Of a DNA stretch of 64,000 bases, positions 21,171 to 31,199 are shown one piece after another (position 1 is the stretch's first letter; every line of letters begins with the position of its first letter). The position numbers and the translations under genes were made by a program. The notes beneath the pieces are model-generated. The model had not been told where the DNA came from. It worked only from the letters and a program-made list of their open reading frames with translations, and searched no databases. This DNA comes from Passalora sequoiae. Lineage: Eukaryota; Ascomycota; Dothideomycetes; Mycosphaerellales; Mycosphaerellaceae. Where the stretch lies: positions 248,001-312,000 of the forward strand of contig WSQC01000002.1 in NCBI GenBank assembly GCA_013248845.1. Direction: 5' to 3'.

Positions 21171-22270
21171 ATGGCCACCGCGAATGTAGCCAAACAGACC
21201 ATTCGCCGGGCACAGCTATATGGTAGGTGCATGAGATGCAGATGAATATGTCAATAGGTTATCCAATGGCGTTGATATGTCAAGCTTCAGCGAGACTTTG
21301 AAAGCCATTGAAGATATCACCGCCCCTCAATGGCTATGACACTGACACTTCAACAGTTCCCGGCTCATCAATGCGATTTCTGGAAAAGTCTCGTGGAATC
21401 TCTGCGATCGACTCCATCGCATACGATCTCGAAGACTCCGTGACTCCAGGCAAGAAGCCCGAAGGTCGACAGAATGTTCTCGAGATCCTCAATCGCGACC
21501 GGGTGCCTGGCATTCGAGAACAAGCAGTCCGCATAAATGCCGTAGACTCTGGCTACGCACTAGACGATCTCACCACGATTCTTCGAGGCAAGCACCTCGA
21601 CGCCATTGTCGTTCCCAAAGTCGATGCACCGAAGGACCTGCACTTCGTGACCGATGTGCTGAAGCAAATGCTTCCCGAACGACATTCATCCGGGTCAACC
21701 AACCCTGTCAAGATCGTGGCATTAGTCGAAAGTGCAAGATCAGTGATGGACCTAAATGCAATCTGTAAAGCGTCGCCCTATCTCTCCGGTCTGACATTTG
21801 CAGCCGAAGATTTCGCCATGGACCTGTCGTTGACAAGAACGCCAAGCCTACATGAGTTCATGTACGCCCGATCCGCCATTGTCACAGCCGCGAGAGCGCA
21901 CAATCTGCCTTCAGCCATCGACCTCGTGTCGACGACATTCCGAGGCGAAGAAGGCAAGCAGCAGCTCCGCGAGGAATCCGAGAATGGCAAACGCTTCGGC
22001 TTTAACGGCAAGCAATGTATTCATCCAGACCAAGTGGCTGTCGTACAGGAAGTGTATAGCCCGAGCGAGAAGGAAGCAGAATGGGCAGTGAGGGTAGTGA
22101 TCTGCGACGAGAAAGCCGACAGGCAAGGACGAGGGGCTTGGACGCTCGATGGCAAGATGATCGACGTACCTGTCGTAGGCAAGGCAAAGGCCATCGTTGC
22201 TAAGGCGGAGGTTTGCGGATTCGACGTTAGCGCGTTGAAGGAGAAGTTTAAAGATGAAGAACCTCAATAG
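21171..22270 (+). CDS. HpcH/HpaI-type citramalyl-CoA/malyl-CoA lyase (CLYBL-like)
   Basis: Two exons, 21171-21222 and 21357-22270, with a 134-bp intron. Product 321 aa. Class II pyruvate aldolase/citrate-lyase-beta family; the best-known eukaryotic member (CLYBL) cleaves citramalyl-CoA to pyruvate and acetyl-CoA in itaconate/C5 catabolism and has malate-synthase side activity. Splicing restores LYVPGSSMRFLEKS, the substrate-phosphate/CoA arginine loop. Further motifs: AYDLEDSV, VRIN, IVVPKV, ALVESARSVMDLNAI and LTFAAEDFAMDL (Glu and Asp ligands of Mg2+), and near the end CIHPDQVAVVQEVYSPS, which joins the active site of the neighbouring subunit. The N-terminus (MATANVAKQTIRRAQLY) is basic and could be a short mitochondrial presequence. 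It is the last gene of the accessory block and lies divergent to the acyl-CoA synthetase. Confidence 0.88.
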
Positions 22271-25200
22271 TCATGCATAGGAGTGAGAAGTTCTGACGAC
22301 GGGAGACACGGAACCAGGGATCATAAAGCATCTATGAAGCGTGCGTTTCGCATGGAGTTGACACAGGTTCGCAGCTCTTGACAAGCATCATTGCACAGGA
22401 CTTGGTTATTGTATCAGTTATGTACTGCACAAGGTGTCCGCAGGTCAAAAGAAGGCGTGCCATCTTTAAAGTTGGCCATCTCAGATGCCGCTACAGTGTA
22501 TCACTATTGACAACAGGGAGATGGCAAGGTACAATCTGTTCGCATGATCGCTCGGAACCCACTTCAACCTTGCAAGTAGCCGAAGGAGGGTAAGCGAGCA
22601 GCAAAACCCCTAGAATCGCTCTATATCCTGGTGAAGCGCCATAACAATGCTAGTTGCGCAGCATCTTCAACCAATTGGACGTGTCCCGATGCGGTGATCA
22701 AGCCCTGTTCAAAGCGGGTTTTGAGCGATCATGAAAAGGACTGTATGCCGCATGCAATCATATCGCTGTTTTGCCGATGAGTACGAACCAAATGTCCTGC
22801 CAATGCCCAAGGATTCTGCCTCAAGAGGATACCCTGCGGCTGCGGGTGTGCCTGATTGCTCTCGGTAGGGTCCTGGTACGCACGATTAGCTCACGGGTTG
22901 GAGCTCGCCAAACAGCGTTGGCAGCATTAACCTACAGGAGACCAATGCTGATATACCGCAATGGTGGACGATCTTGCATATAATGTGTCTAGGTTCGATG
23001 GCCATCCACTATAGCTGCAGCATGCGTCTTCGATAGACAAGCGCGGTTAGAGAAGTCAAAGCGTAGGTTGTCCACTGCTGCCTCCCATGCAGACAGCAAA
23101 GCAGAATGTCGAGCTTCTTGTGGTATGAGCAGTCAATGATAGGTGGTCGTACAACCGACAGTTCTTCGTGAAAATTAGCCCACGCGCTAGCATGTGACAG
23201 CACATGCTGCTGACAACACATCGAGGTGATATCTAGGATGAGCATAAGGGGAGCGAGAACTCAATGCAGGTCCGCATGAACGGCACGCACGACCTTGCCA
23301 AACATGCTTATGCTTCTGTGGCTGACCTCGCGTCAGTGGGAGGGCATAATGCGAAAGCTGAACAGCACCGCAATATCTATGTTCTAGATCTCTCCATTTT
23401 GGTCCAACATTGTCGCTTCACTGATCGGTCAGATAGCGCGACTTGGCGTGTAGCTTCCCTGGCTGAGGTGTACGCCTTCCGCGGTTATGTGCGAGCATCA
23501 TTTTTTGCAGTCGCAAGATCGTCATCACTCGCAATCGAAGCCGTGGTAGACAGGTCACCAGAACGCCATGTAGACACAAGTAGAGCTAGTACACAGCGGC
23601 CTTCATGAGCCTCCCTACATGAAACAGCGTGGCACTGGCGGAAGCCATCTCGAACATTGGTGCTGCATACGTGTGGCATGCCGCAGCGCAAATCCCAGAT
23701 TTCGCACCATACTAATTTATAGTCATACAGTATTAGCTCTTCTGCAAACAACACGATCCTGTTGATTCGTGCGTTGGAGTCCTGGATCGATCGTGAAGGA
23801 CGGCTCGAAGACAGTTCCTTCAAGACAGCCGGAATCTAGTGCGGACCGAGGTGTTCCTTACCGAGCAAGAGTGTTCGCATGAAACCAACCGATAGTGCGT
23901 TATCACGCTTCTGCCAGATCAAACCAGAAGCAGCAATTGCTCATCATGCTGCCACCTGTAGCTTTTTGACTCTACCCAACGACATGTCGTTGACTCTTCT
24001 CGAACGATGCGGACTTCTTCGGCTCTAAGCACGCGATCTTCGATGCCGCTTACGTGCTTCGCATACGTGGCATGAACATGTCGTGAAAGTGCGAGTCGTC
24101 CATACCGGAGACCTCGTTCCGCGGCATTAGGAAAATTTAAGTGATCAGAGGTAGTAGAGGGGATGATATCGACGTAAGAAATTTATTGATCGGCTCGTCG
24201 GCGGTGCCGCCTGCCTGTGCACTGTCATATGAAAGACCTCGTAGCCTGTGGTTTATGTGGACACGTGGTGGAGTAACAGAGTTTAAGCTGCCGGGCAAGA
24301 TGCGCAAGGGATAGAGATCAAAATTGTGGAGGAGCAGCTCCTCCACAATTACGTGGTAAGGGCCCCCAGGCTTGGATCTTTGCATGTGATTAGAGTCAAG
24401 AAAAATTGCGATAGCGTTTTGCCAGTTGTTGCAAGCAGGCGAAGCGGGCGAGCGGTTCCAAGGTCGGCAGCACGTCGAGCTGTGCACCGCTTCATCTTCG
24501 GTGTGGGCTGCGGGACCAGCAAGCGAGGCCGAAGCAGTGCCTGGTGCTGCCGAACACAGTGACCGGTCTGAACCGCAATGGTATGCGGACAGAAGGAGCC
24601 GGCAAGTACTGCATACGTTGCCTTCTGCGTAAAATGCGGTAGGCCAAAAGCAACGGCTACCCCATCTCAACATTCCAGATGCTCCACATCGGAATAGGCC
24701 GGAGCACGTCCGAATCTTATCCTGGGCACTGTCGTTTCTTATCGTGAGCGCAGATTACGGTCGGCGCGACATCAACATGTTGCGGGAACGTGGACAATTG
24801 CAGGTAGAACGGGATGTGTAGAATGCAGTAAGACATGAGAATTTGCGGCTTTACCCCATCATTCAATCATAATCAATCAGCTTCTGCCGTCCCCGTGTAA
24901 ACACATACAAGCCTCAATAATATTGCGGAACCCAGTATAACGTCGTACGATTGCGCGGCGGTGTGTTACCCTTTGCACAGGCCTCGGTCACCCGCATCTG
25001 TTGCAGCTCATGCTGACAGATGTCTCACCTGCCTTCGCGATGTTCGTCAATCTAATAAGGGATGGACGCGATACACCTCCGCAAATCGCGGGACCCAGAC
25101 AAGCCACGTTGATGGCGGCAGAGGTATCACATGCATCTACCATAACGGCCAAGAGTGTGGCGCGAGATGGCTTTGTCTGTCGCCAGATCCCCGGACGATG

Positions 25201-27039
25201 TGATGGCACCCTCCTGCATCTCAGCTGAAAAGCGGTCTGGTAGGTCGGGTTGGCTGCCCTCTGTTGCCGGGAGTCGCGGTTGTCCCACCTCAAGCCGATA
25301 TAGTCGTCGACACAGGTCGGAGGTCGGCGCATATTCAAGCATGGTACTGGCATCATGCTCGCGCTCCAGCTAGTAGCCTCCGGCCCATTCTTGGTATTGC
25401 TGTGGGGATCGTCTATGTATTGTAAAGAAGTGGATCCGGATCTACAGCGGGCCCAAGGCAACGGTCCTGCAGATGTGGCTTGCAGTGCACATAGTAGGCA
25501 TCGTGAAAGGCAGATGTGGGAGTGAAAAGGGTGGCCATAATCATGGCATGCGAGACGGAGACATATTTTGCATGAACGATCACGGGTAGTTGTCAAAGAG
25601 GATTAGCCAAAGCGTCAGCGAAAGTTCTTTCACGTCTCTAGACTCAATACCATCATCTTATTAGCTCTGGGCAGGACTTGAGGTCTCAAGGTAGTGTCAT
25701 CGAAGCACACCAGACAGGCAGGGTGGCTGACAGGATCCTGACAGCGTGGATTGCCCCCTACTGTACTGGAACAGCCTGATCGTGTCAAGCGACCTGATCT
25801 GTTTGGCTGTGAGGAGTGAAGTCGTTCTTCCCCAGATTGGACCATCCCACGTTTTCCCTGAACGCCATGCATTGCGGAAGGTCACACCAGCAGCTATTGC
25901 TTCTTATATCCTGCAGCAATATCCTTGTTGTTCGTCGCTTGGTGGTGTGGTGGTGGTGCAGAGAGTGACGCTCGGCTGGCTACATCTAAGATACTTCGAT
26001 AGCACAATCGAGAGCACGTACGTCTCGAGTCAGCCAGCAGATTGATACTGTGGCCATAGTCAAGCAGTATCGAAGCGCCGAGGCGCAGTCTCGAGATTAT
26101 TAGCGGACAAAACACATCATACTGAGACGATCGCGTTCGCGAGACTTTCTCTAGGGGGGGCGCAAGTTTATGAAACAGGATTCACTGATACTCACTAGCT
26201 GTCGGTGATTATTCGCGTCGCGTCGTCAAACAGAGCGACGGCACGTCCGACAGATCGGCCCGTCCGCAGAGAAGATTCTTTTCCACATGCAAGGTTGGAT
26301 CCACATCTGACGCCAGCCCGGTCCCATTATTGCGGCTGCCACACGTAAAAAGTCTGGCATTAAAATAATCTCGTCGAACAGCGGACGCACGGGATCACAG
26401 GAGTCTACCGACACATGGACTGATAATGGAAAGAATACGATCAGACTAAGCGCGTCAGCCCTCGTAATCACGACAGGATTGGCGTCACGGCGAGCGCAGC
26501 TACATATGTACTGAAGATCGAAAATCGACGACGAGAGGCCGAGCCACATGCAATCGCTCCCTATCTGCACCAGCATCAGCAGCGTCATCAGCATCACGAA
26601 CCGCCCCGCATAATAACCCGCGTGGAGTTTCAGTGCGAGCCGTTGACTTCCTAGGGCACGGCCACAGGGAAACCCACACAGCTCCTGGTCTTCTCTTATC
26701 TGGCTGGCTGCAGCAGCACGCGCCCCCTGTCGGGACAAGTCAGGCACAACACAGTTGGCACAGGCGCAGACCCGCACTCCGACTCTTTTCTTGTTGACTG
26801 ACGGACGGACTGACTTGACTGCTGCTACTCCCAAGCATTATTTTGCCTAAGACGACATCGTCACCATTCTCGCCTCTCTCTCCCACCTGCCCTGCTGAAG
26901 ACTCTCCGCCATTGATACCCTGCACTTGCAGTCGCCTAACGTCACCCACCCCCTCGACACTGGACGTTCCCGCGTCCGCCGTTACTAAGTTCGTCCACGG
27001 CAGAGCAGTCCGCCAAGCCCGGCTGCTACGTCGCTACAG
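22271..27039. other. 4.8-kb gene-free region upstream of creA
   Basis: Both strands carry only short frames without motifs (the largest are 24673-24137, 25596-24988 and 26834-26226, all minus). A perfect hairpin sits at 24322-24350. The last ~200 bp are pyrimidine-rich (CTCTCTCCCACCTGCCC) and look like the creA leader; it contains one GCGGAG on the minus strand (26904-26909), which fits the CreA site SYGGRG. I see no tRNA or repeat family. Confidence 0.45.
24322..24350. repeat. Perfect 14-bp inverted repeat (1-base centre)
   Basis: The arm AATTGTGGAGGAGC is followed by a single A and then its exact reverse complement. It could form a hairpin in RNA or act as a dyad protein site. No gene within 2 kb. 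Confidence 0.85.
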
Positions 27040-28665
27040 ATGCTCTCGCATCTGCTCAATCCCTCTGTGCCACCACCCAACACTCCTGCCAACAACACCG
27101 CCTCGTCCACCGGGACAGCTCAGCCGCTCGACATCACCTCTACTTCCGTCGCAACGACGCCGCAGCCCGACTCCGCACCGCACTCTCAATCTGCATCACC
27201 CACTCCTATGGCCGGCTCAACCATGACTATGCCGGCTGTGGGCGCAATGCAGAACCATGACGAGCGACCTGATCTGCCACGCCCATACAAGTGCCCGCTG
27301 TGCGATAAGGCGTTCCACCGACTCGAGCACCAGACGCGACACATTCGCACGCACACGGGAGAAAAACCGCACGCCTGCCAGTTCCCTGGCTGCACCAAGC
27401 GATTCAGCAGATCCGACGAACTCACTCGGCATTCGAGGATACACAACAACCCGAACTCGCGACGCGGAAACAAGCAACATGTCGCCGCTGCTGCAGCAGC
27501 AGCCGCAGTACAAGCTGGCATGTATGATCAGACGGCGATACAACAACAGCTTCAGCAAATGAATCAGCTCAATCAGATCAACCAGATGAACCAGATGAAT
27601 CAACTGAGCCAAATGAACCATATGAACCACTTGAGCCAGCTTCAGCAATTGAATCAGCCGACGGCCAATCACTTGAATGGCAGTCACATAAATGGCAATC
27701 ACCTCCCCGGCATGTTGCCGCTGCCTGTGCAACAACAGCATCAAAAGCCGCAACCACAATCGCAGCCACAACAGCATCAGCACCAAGCGTCCATTCCGCC
27801 TCCGCCACAATATACACCTCACGGCACGCAGTCGGCACCGAACTCTCAGCTCAGTTCGCCAAACGTTTCGCCGCCCAATTCGCATGCAACATATTCAAGC
27901 ACACCAGGCTCGTACATTACACGCAATGTCAGTGGGGAAATCAGCCCGGCAGCTGGCAACGGATATGGTCATAGGCCGATGGACATCAATCTATTGGCGA
28001 CAGCAGCCTCGCAGGTCGAGCGTGAAAATAACCAGATTCCGAACCAGCACTTGTCTTTGCCAACGAGAAACACCTATTCGACGCATCCATACCACCATCC
28101 GTATCACACTGGTCGCATGCCGTCGCTGTCGTCCTACCACTATTCTTCTAATCCTACGTCGCAGCCGATGTCTCGATCACATTCTCACGAAGATGACGAG
28201 CGGCCGGCGAAGAAGTCGAGACCGGGTAGTCCTCAATCGACAGCGCCACCATCGCCATCTTTCTCGCACGCCTCTGCATCACCGACACCCGACCACACAC
28301 CGCTAGCAACGCCATCGCATAGCCCACGTTTGCGCCCACAATTCTTTCACAATGGTGTTCAGCTTCCTACGCTACACCACTTGTCGCTCGCACATCAGCC
28401 TCCACCAGCTTTGGCGCCTGTGGAGCCATCAGCCGATGGTCAGCAGCCTTACGTTCCGATGCAACATAGTGGTCTGCGGATCAGCGAGATCATGGAGGCC
28501 GGCGATGGAGCGCAGCGAAAACTGCCGGTACCGATGGTGGCACCGCCCAACAAGGACCAGAGCTATACTGTCAAGGAACTGGCGAACCCAGGAAGCGGTC
28601 GCAGTAGTGGCGCTAATAGTGCGAGAGTCAGTGAAGCTGGTAACGATCTGCACGAACGAGCATAG
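27040..28665 (+). CDS. creA: Carbon catabolite repressor CreA/Mig1-type zinc finger protein
   Basis: 541 aa, single exon. Nuclear DNA-binding repressor that binds SYGGRG sites and shuts off genes for less-favoured carbon sources. Two C2H2 fingers at 85-105 (CPLCDKAF..HQTRHIRTH) and 113-135 (CQFPGCTKRFSRSDELTRH) match the near-invariant CreA pair, including the linker TGEKPHAC. An eight-Ala run (149-156) and a Gln/Asn-rich tripeptide repeat (168-206) follow. Conserved C-terminal CreA regions are present: KKSRPGSPQSTAP (391-403), SPTPDHTPLATPSHSPRLRP (414-433), LPTLHHLSLAHQPPPALAP (442-460), and the repression-domain motif RISEIMEAGDGAQRKLPVP (480-498). Longer than Aspergillus CreA (about 415-430 aa), mainly through the low-complexity inserts. 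A self-regulatory site is possible upstream. Confidence 0.97.
   Translation: MLSHLLNPSVPPPNTPANNTASSTGTAQPLDITSTSVATTPQPDSAPHSQSASPTPMAGSTMTMPAVGAMQNHDERPDLPRPYKCPLCDKAFHRLEHQTRHIRTHTGEKPHACQFPGCTKRFSRSDELTRHSRIHNNPNSRRGNKQHVAAAAAAAAVQAGMYDQTAIQQQLQQMNQLNQINQMNQMNQLSQMNHMNHLSQLQQLNQPTANHLNGSHINGNHLPGMLPLPVQQQHQKPQPQSQPQQHQHQASIPPPPQYTPHGTQSAPNSQLSSPNVSPPNSHATYSSTPGSYITRNVSGEISPAAGNGYGHRPMDINLLATAASQVERENNQIPNQHLSLPTRNTYSTHPYHHPYHTGRMPSLSSYHYSSNPTSQPMSRSHSHEDDERPAKKSRPGSPQSTAPPSPSFSHASASPTPDHTPLATPSHSPRLRPQFFHNGVQLPTLHHLSLAHQPPPALAPVEPSADGQQPYVPMQHSGLRISEIMEAGDGAQRKLPVPMVAPPNKDQSYTVKELANPGSGRSSGANSARVSEAGNDLHERA
27541..27657 (+). repeat. In-frame 9-bp repeat coding for N-Q-(M/L/I) tripeptides in creA
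   Basis: Codons 168-206 are a run of three-residue units of the kind NQM, NQL, NQI, NHM and SQL. Period 9 in the DNA, with base changes between copies. Confidence 0.85.
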
Positions 28666-30259
28666 ACGAGCGCGACAGAATCCTCGGATGATTTCATGAC
28701 GTGTGCGATAGACACGGAAGGCACAGCACAAGGAACTGATAGATTCTGGACTTCTTTAGACTGGTAGAACTGCAACCTTCCAGTGGTGGCATGAACCTTT
28801 TTTCCCGAATTTTCGTTGCAAGTGGCGAGGAGTTCCAGCGATATAGACATGGACGGCGAAACATGGCGAAACAAAACGGTAGCAGTCGCAAGACTTGCTT
28901 GGAAGAATCGGCTTTGGAGTAGAGTGGCGAGACTGATCGTGGATTCTGATACCAGCAGTCTCGAAGCGACTTGCAAGCGTTGGTCTGGTTTACAGGGCTT
29001 GTTCTTTTCGCTCTACTCAAACAGAACGCGCTATTACACGGCGCCTTAATCGCAGGAGCAGCAATTTGTTCACTCTGATACCCTCGGGCACGACCTTCCC
29101 CTTTCATTGCTTGCGCCGGTCTCGGTCTCCGTGCCCACTAGTCTCTCGGTGGTAAGCAATCGGTGCACATATTTAGCCAAGGGGGGCAGACATATCACCA
29201 TGGCATGATGTTATTCCGCCATTTGCCGTATCTGACAGTTCTTCCAAGTTCCGAGCACTGCTGCCTCGGGGGAGCTCGGTATGTGACACGCAACGACGAA
29301 GGGTGCCTTGCTAGCATGGAGTTTATGCCCCACAGCATGTGCAATTCCTCACGAGTCACCATGTCTCTCTGAGTTTATCTCCACTTTCTACTACTACTGA
29401 AGCCGCAGCTTTCCCCAGATCTCCCAAATGTGACGTGCGTGGTGATCGACAGCGTCAACCTACATGTATGTTTCACAATGCTGAGACAGGTGCCGTCTGG
29501 CTGACAATTTGTTCCGTTTGCGAAACGAGTCTGGCTCTGCTCCTCACAGTGCTTCAGATCTCCGAAATTAATGTCCTGCGCTGCTTCGATGATCGTGCTG
29601 CTATTACATATCTGCCACCCATAGCGTGACGACACGGATAGCGGCTGTGGGGGCGCTGTTGGTATCCTGGTCGAGGCTGCGCCATAGGGAGTGAGTGGCG
29701 CCGTATGGACCCATGCTAGTCTACAGCCGCGAGGAAGGGAACAAAATTCCGATACAGGGAGTGTCGAGCACTATTTTGGAGTTAATCTGACTCTCCCTTT
29801 TCTCTATCATCATGCGTGTCACGTGTTTTGAGATCGAAGCGATCGTCCGGGCCACCACTTTTGGGATGATGTAGCAGTACAAGTCTTTTCCAGTTGTCGT
29901 TGGGACTATCGTATTCCTTATCATCGACAAATTTTTGGGGTCAGCGTCGGCCTTCCTGTTCAGGTCGATCGCCCTCCATCTTTCTCCACAACCCGCTTCT
30001 CCAGGATTTGCTCCACTTTACGTGTAGGATCTATGGAGAACGTGGCACAAGCCCGATCAGGAAAATCATCAGCGTGTGAGCATATGACTATTAGTGGGCT
30101 CTGAAGGTTTGCAGGACAAAGTATACTTCGATGTGTGTAGTAGCTACAACTCAACCGAAAAAAAAAGAGATGCGATAAGCAGTGTACCGCTATCCCGCTC
30201 CTCCCAACAACAAAAACTTCAGGATTATCGCACTGCGTTCCTTCCACGTGCCACGCATT

Positions 30260-30289
30260 ACCACCACCACCACCACCATCACCACCACC
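30260..30289. repeat. (ACC)n microsatellite, 10 units
   Basis: Ten triplets, nine ACC and one ATC, in non-coding sequence. Confidence 0.9.
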
Positions 30290-30668
30290 TGCTGTGATGG
30301 TAGAGAAACAGTACTATTACACCCACACCATGAATACCTAACCCACCGCACCCATCATCGAATCCGCACCACATCCCCCAAGAAAGCGCCAGACTGACGG
30401 GGACGAGGACACGGGGTAGCCCTACGCCCATCAACCACGCGACAGGCGCGCGGAAGCATCGCTTCATTATCATCATCGCTCATCCACACGTAAAGCACAA
30501 CACAATACAGTCCTCGTCGCCCGCACACTTTCTCTTCCCTTCACAGCCCTCTCCCTCTTATCTCCCTCTCTCTCTCTCTCTCGGGACACAAAATCCCTGA
30601 GAGATAGCCGCGCCCGAATCCTTATCGCCAACGAGCGAGATCCAGCGCGGCATCATGCACTGTACGTT

Positions 30669-30696
30669 CAGCTGACAGCTGACAGCTGACAGCTGA
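30669..30696. repeat. Four exact tandem copies of a 7-bp unit CAGCTGA
   Basis: Perfect copies at 30669, 30676, 30683 and 30690. Each contains the E-box palindrome CAGCTG, so the array offers four spaced bHLH-type sites, though it lies between two 3' ends. Confidence 0.9.
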
Positions 30697-31199
30697 GGTG
30701 CAGTAGAAGAAGCGTGGGATAATTTTTGTTTCGGGACCTCGCTATAAACATGCCGACGAAGGAATGGTAATGCCTGCCTGCCTGCATACATGGCGTGGTG
30801 GGGTGCATGTGGAGAGATAAGCGTAAGGTTGTTATACTTTTGGTGGCCATCTCGGAGATCGAAGCCGTAGTAGATTGTGAGGAAATATGTACCGAGCGCG
30901 ATAAGCATGTGGCGGCGCGGTCGATGGACTTGGAATAGAGCACGTTGGTGTCAGAAGAGTGCGGGACAGATAGAGTATAGTATTACAGATCGCATAAGCA
31001 TATGGGTATCGTATGTGAGCACCAGCAAATGTACCAAGATTGCAGCACAGCCACCAGTCGTACAGCCATTATTGAACACCTCCATGTCTCCAGCCGCTTC
31101 GGCTTCCAAACATGACCAAATAAGCGAGGCCCACACTTCAACACACTAACACACACATCAGTCGTGGTCATCATGCCTTCAGCTGTGCTCGTTGGACAA

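Larger units (their letters stand above)
28666..31199. other. Convergent 2.5-kb non-coding region with microsatellites
   Basis: Between the 3' ends of creA and the ECM11-like gene. It contains an (ACC)10 tract with one ATC (30260-30289), a (CT)8 tract (30566-30582) and four exact copies of CAGCTGA (30669-30696). The small frames carry no motif. Confidence 0.5.

Noticed and set aside
24988..25596. 202-codon minus frame in the creA upstream region
   Set aside because: No recognisable motif and random-looking composition; the region as a whole seems non-coding.
26226..26834. 202-codon minus frame just upstream of creA
   Set aside because: Overlaps the likely promoter and leader of creA; no family features.
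27217..27885. Long frame antisense to creA (222 codons)
   Set aside because: Produced by the repetitive, GC-biased codons of creA; Leu/Arg-rich nonsense.
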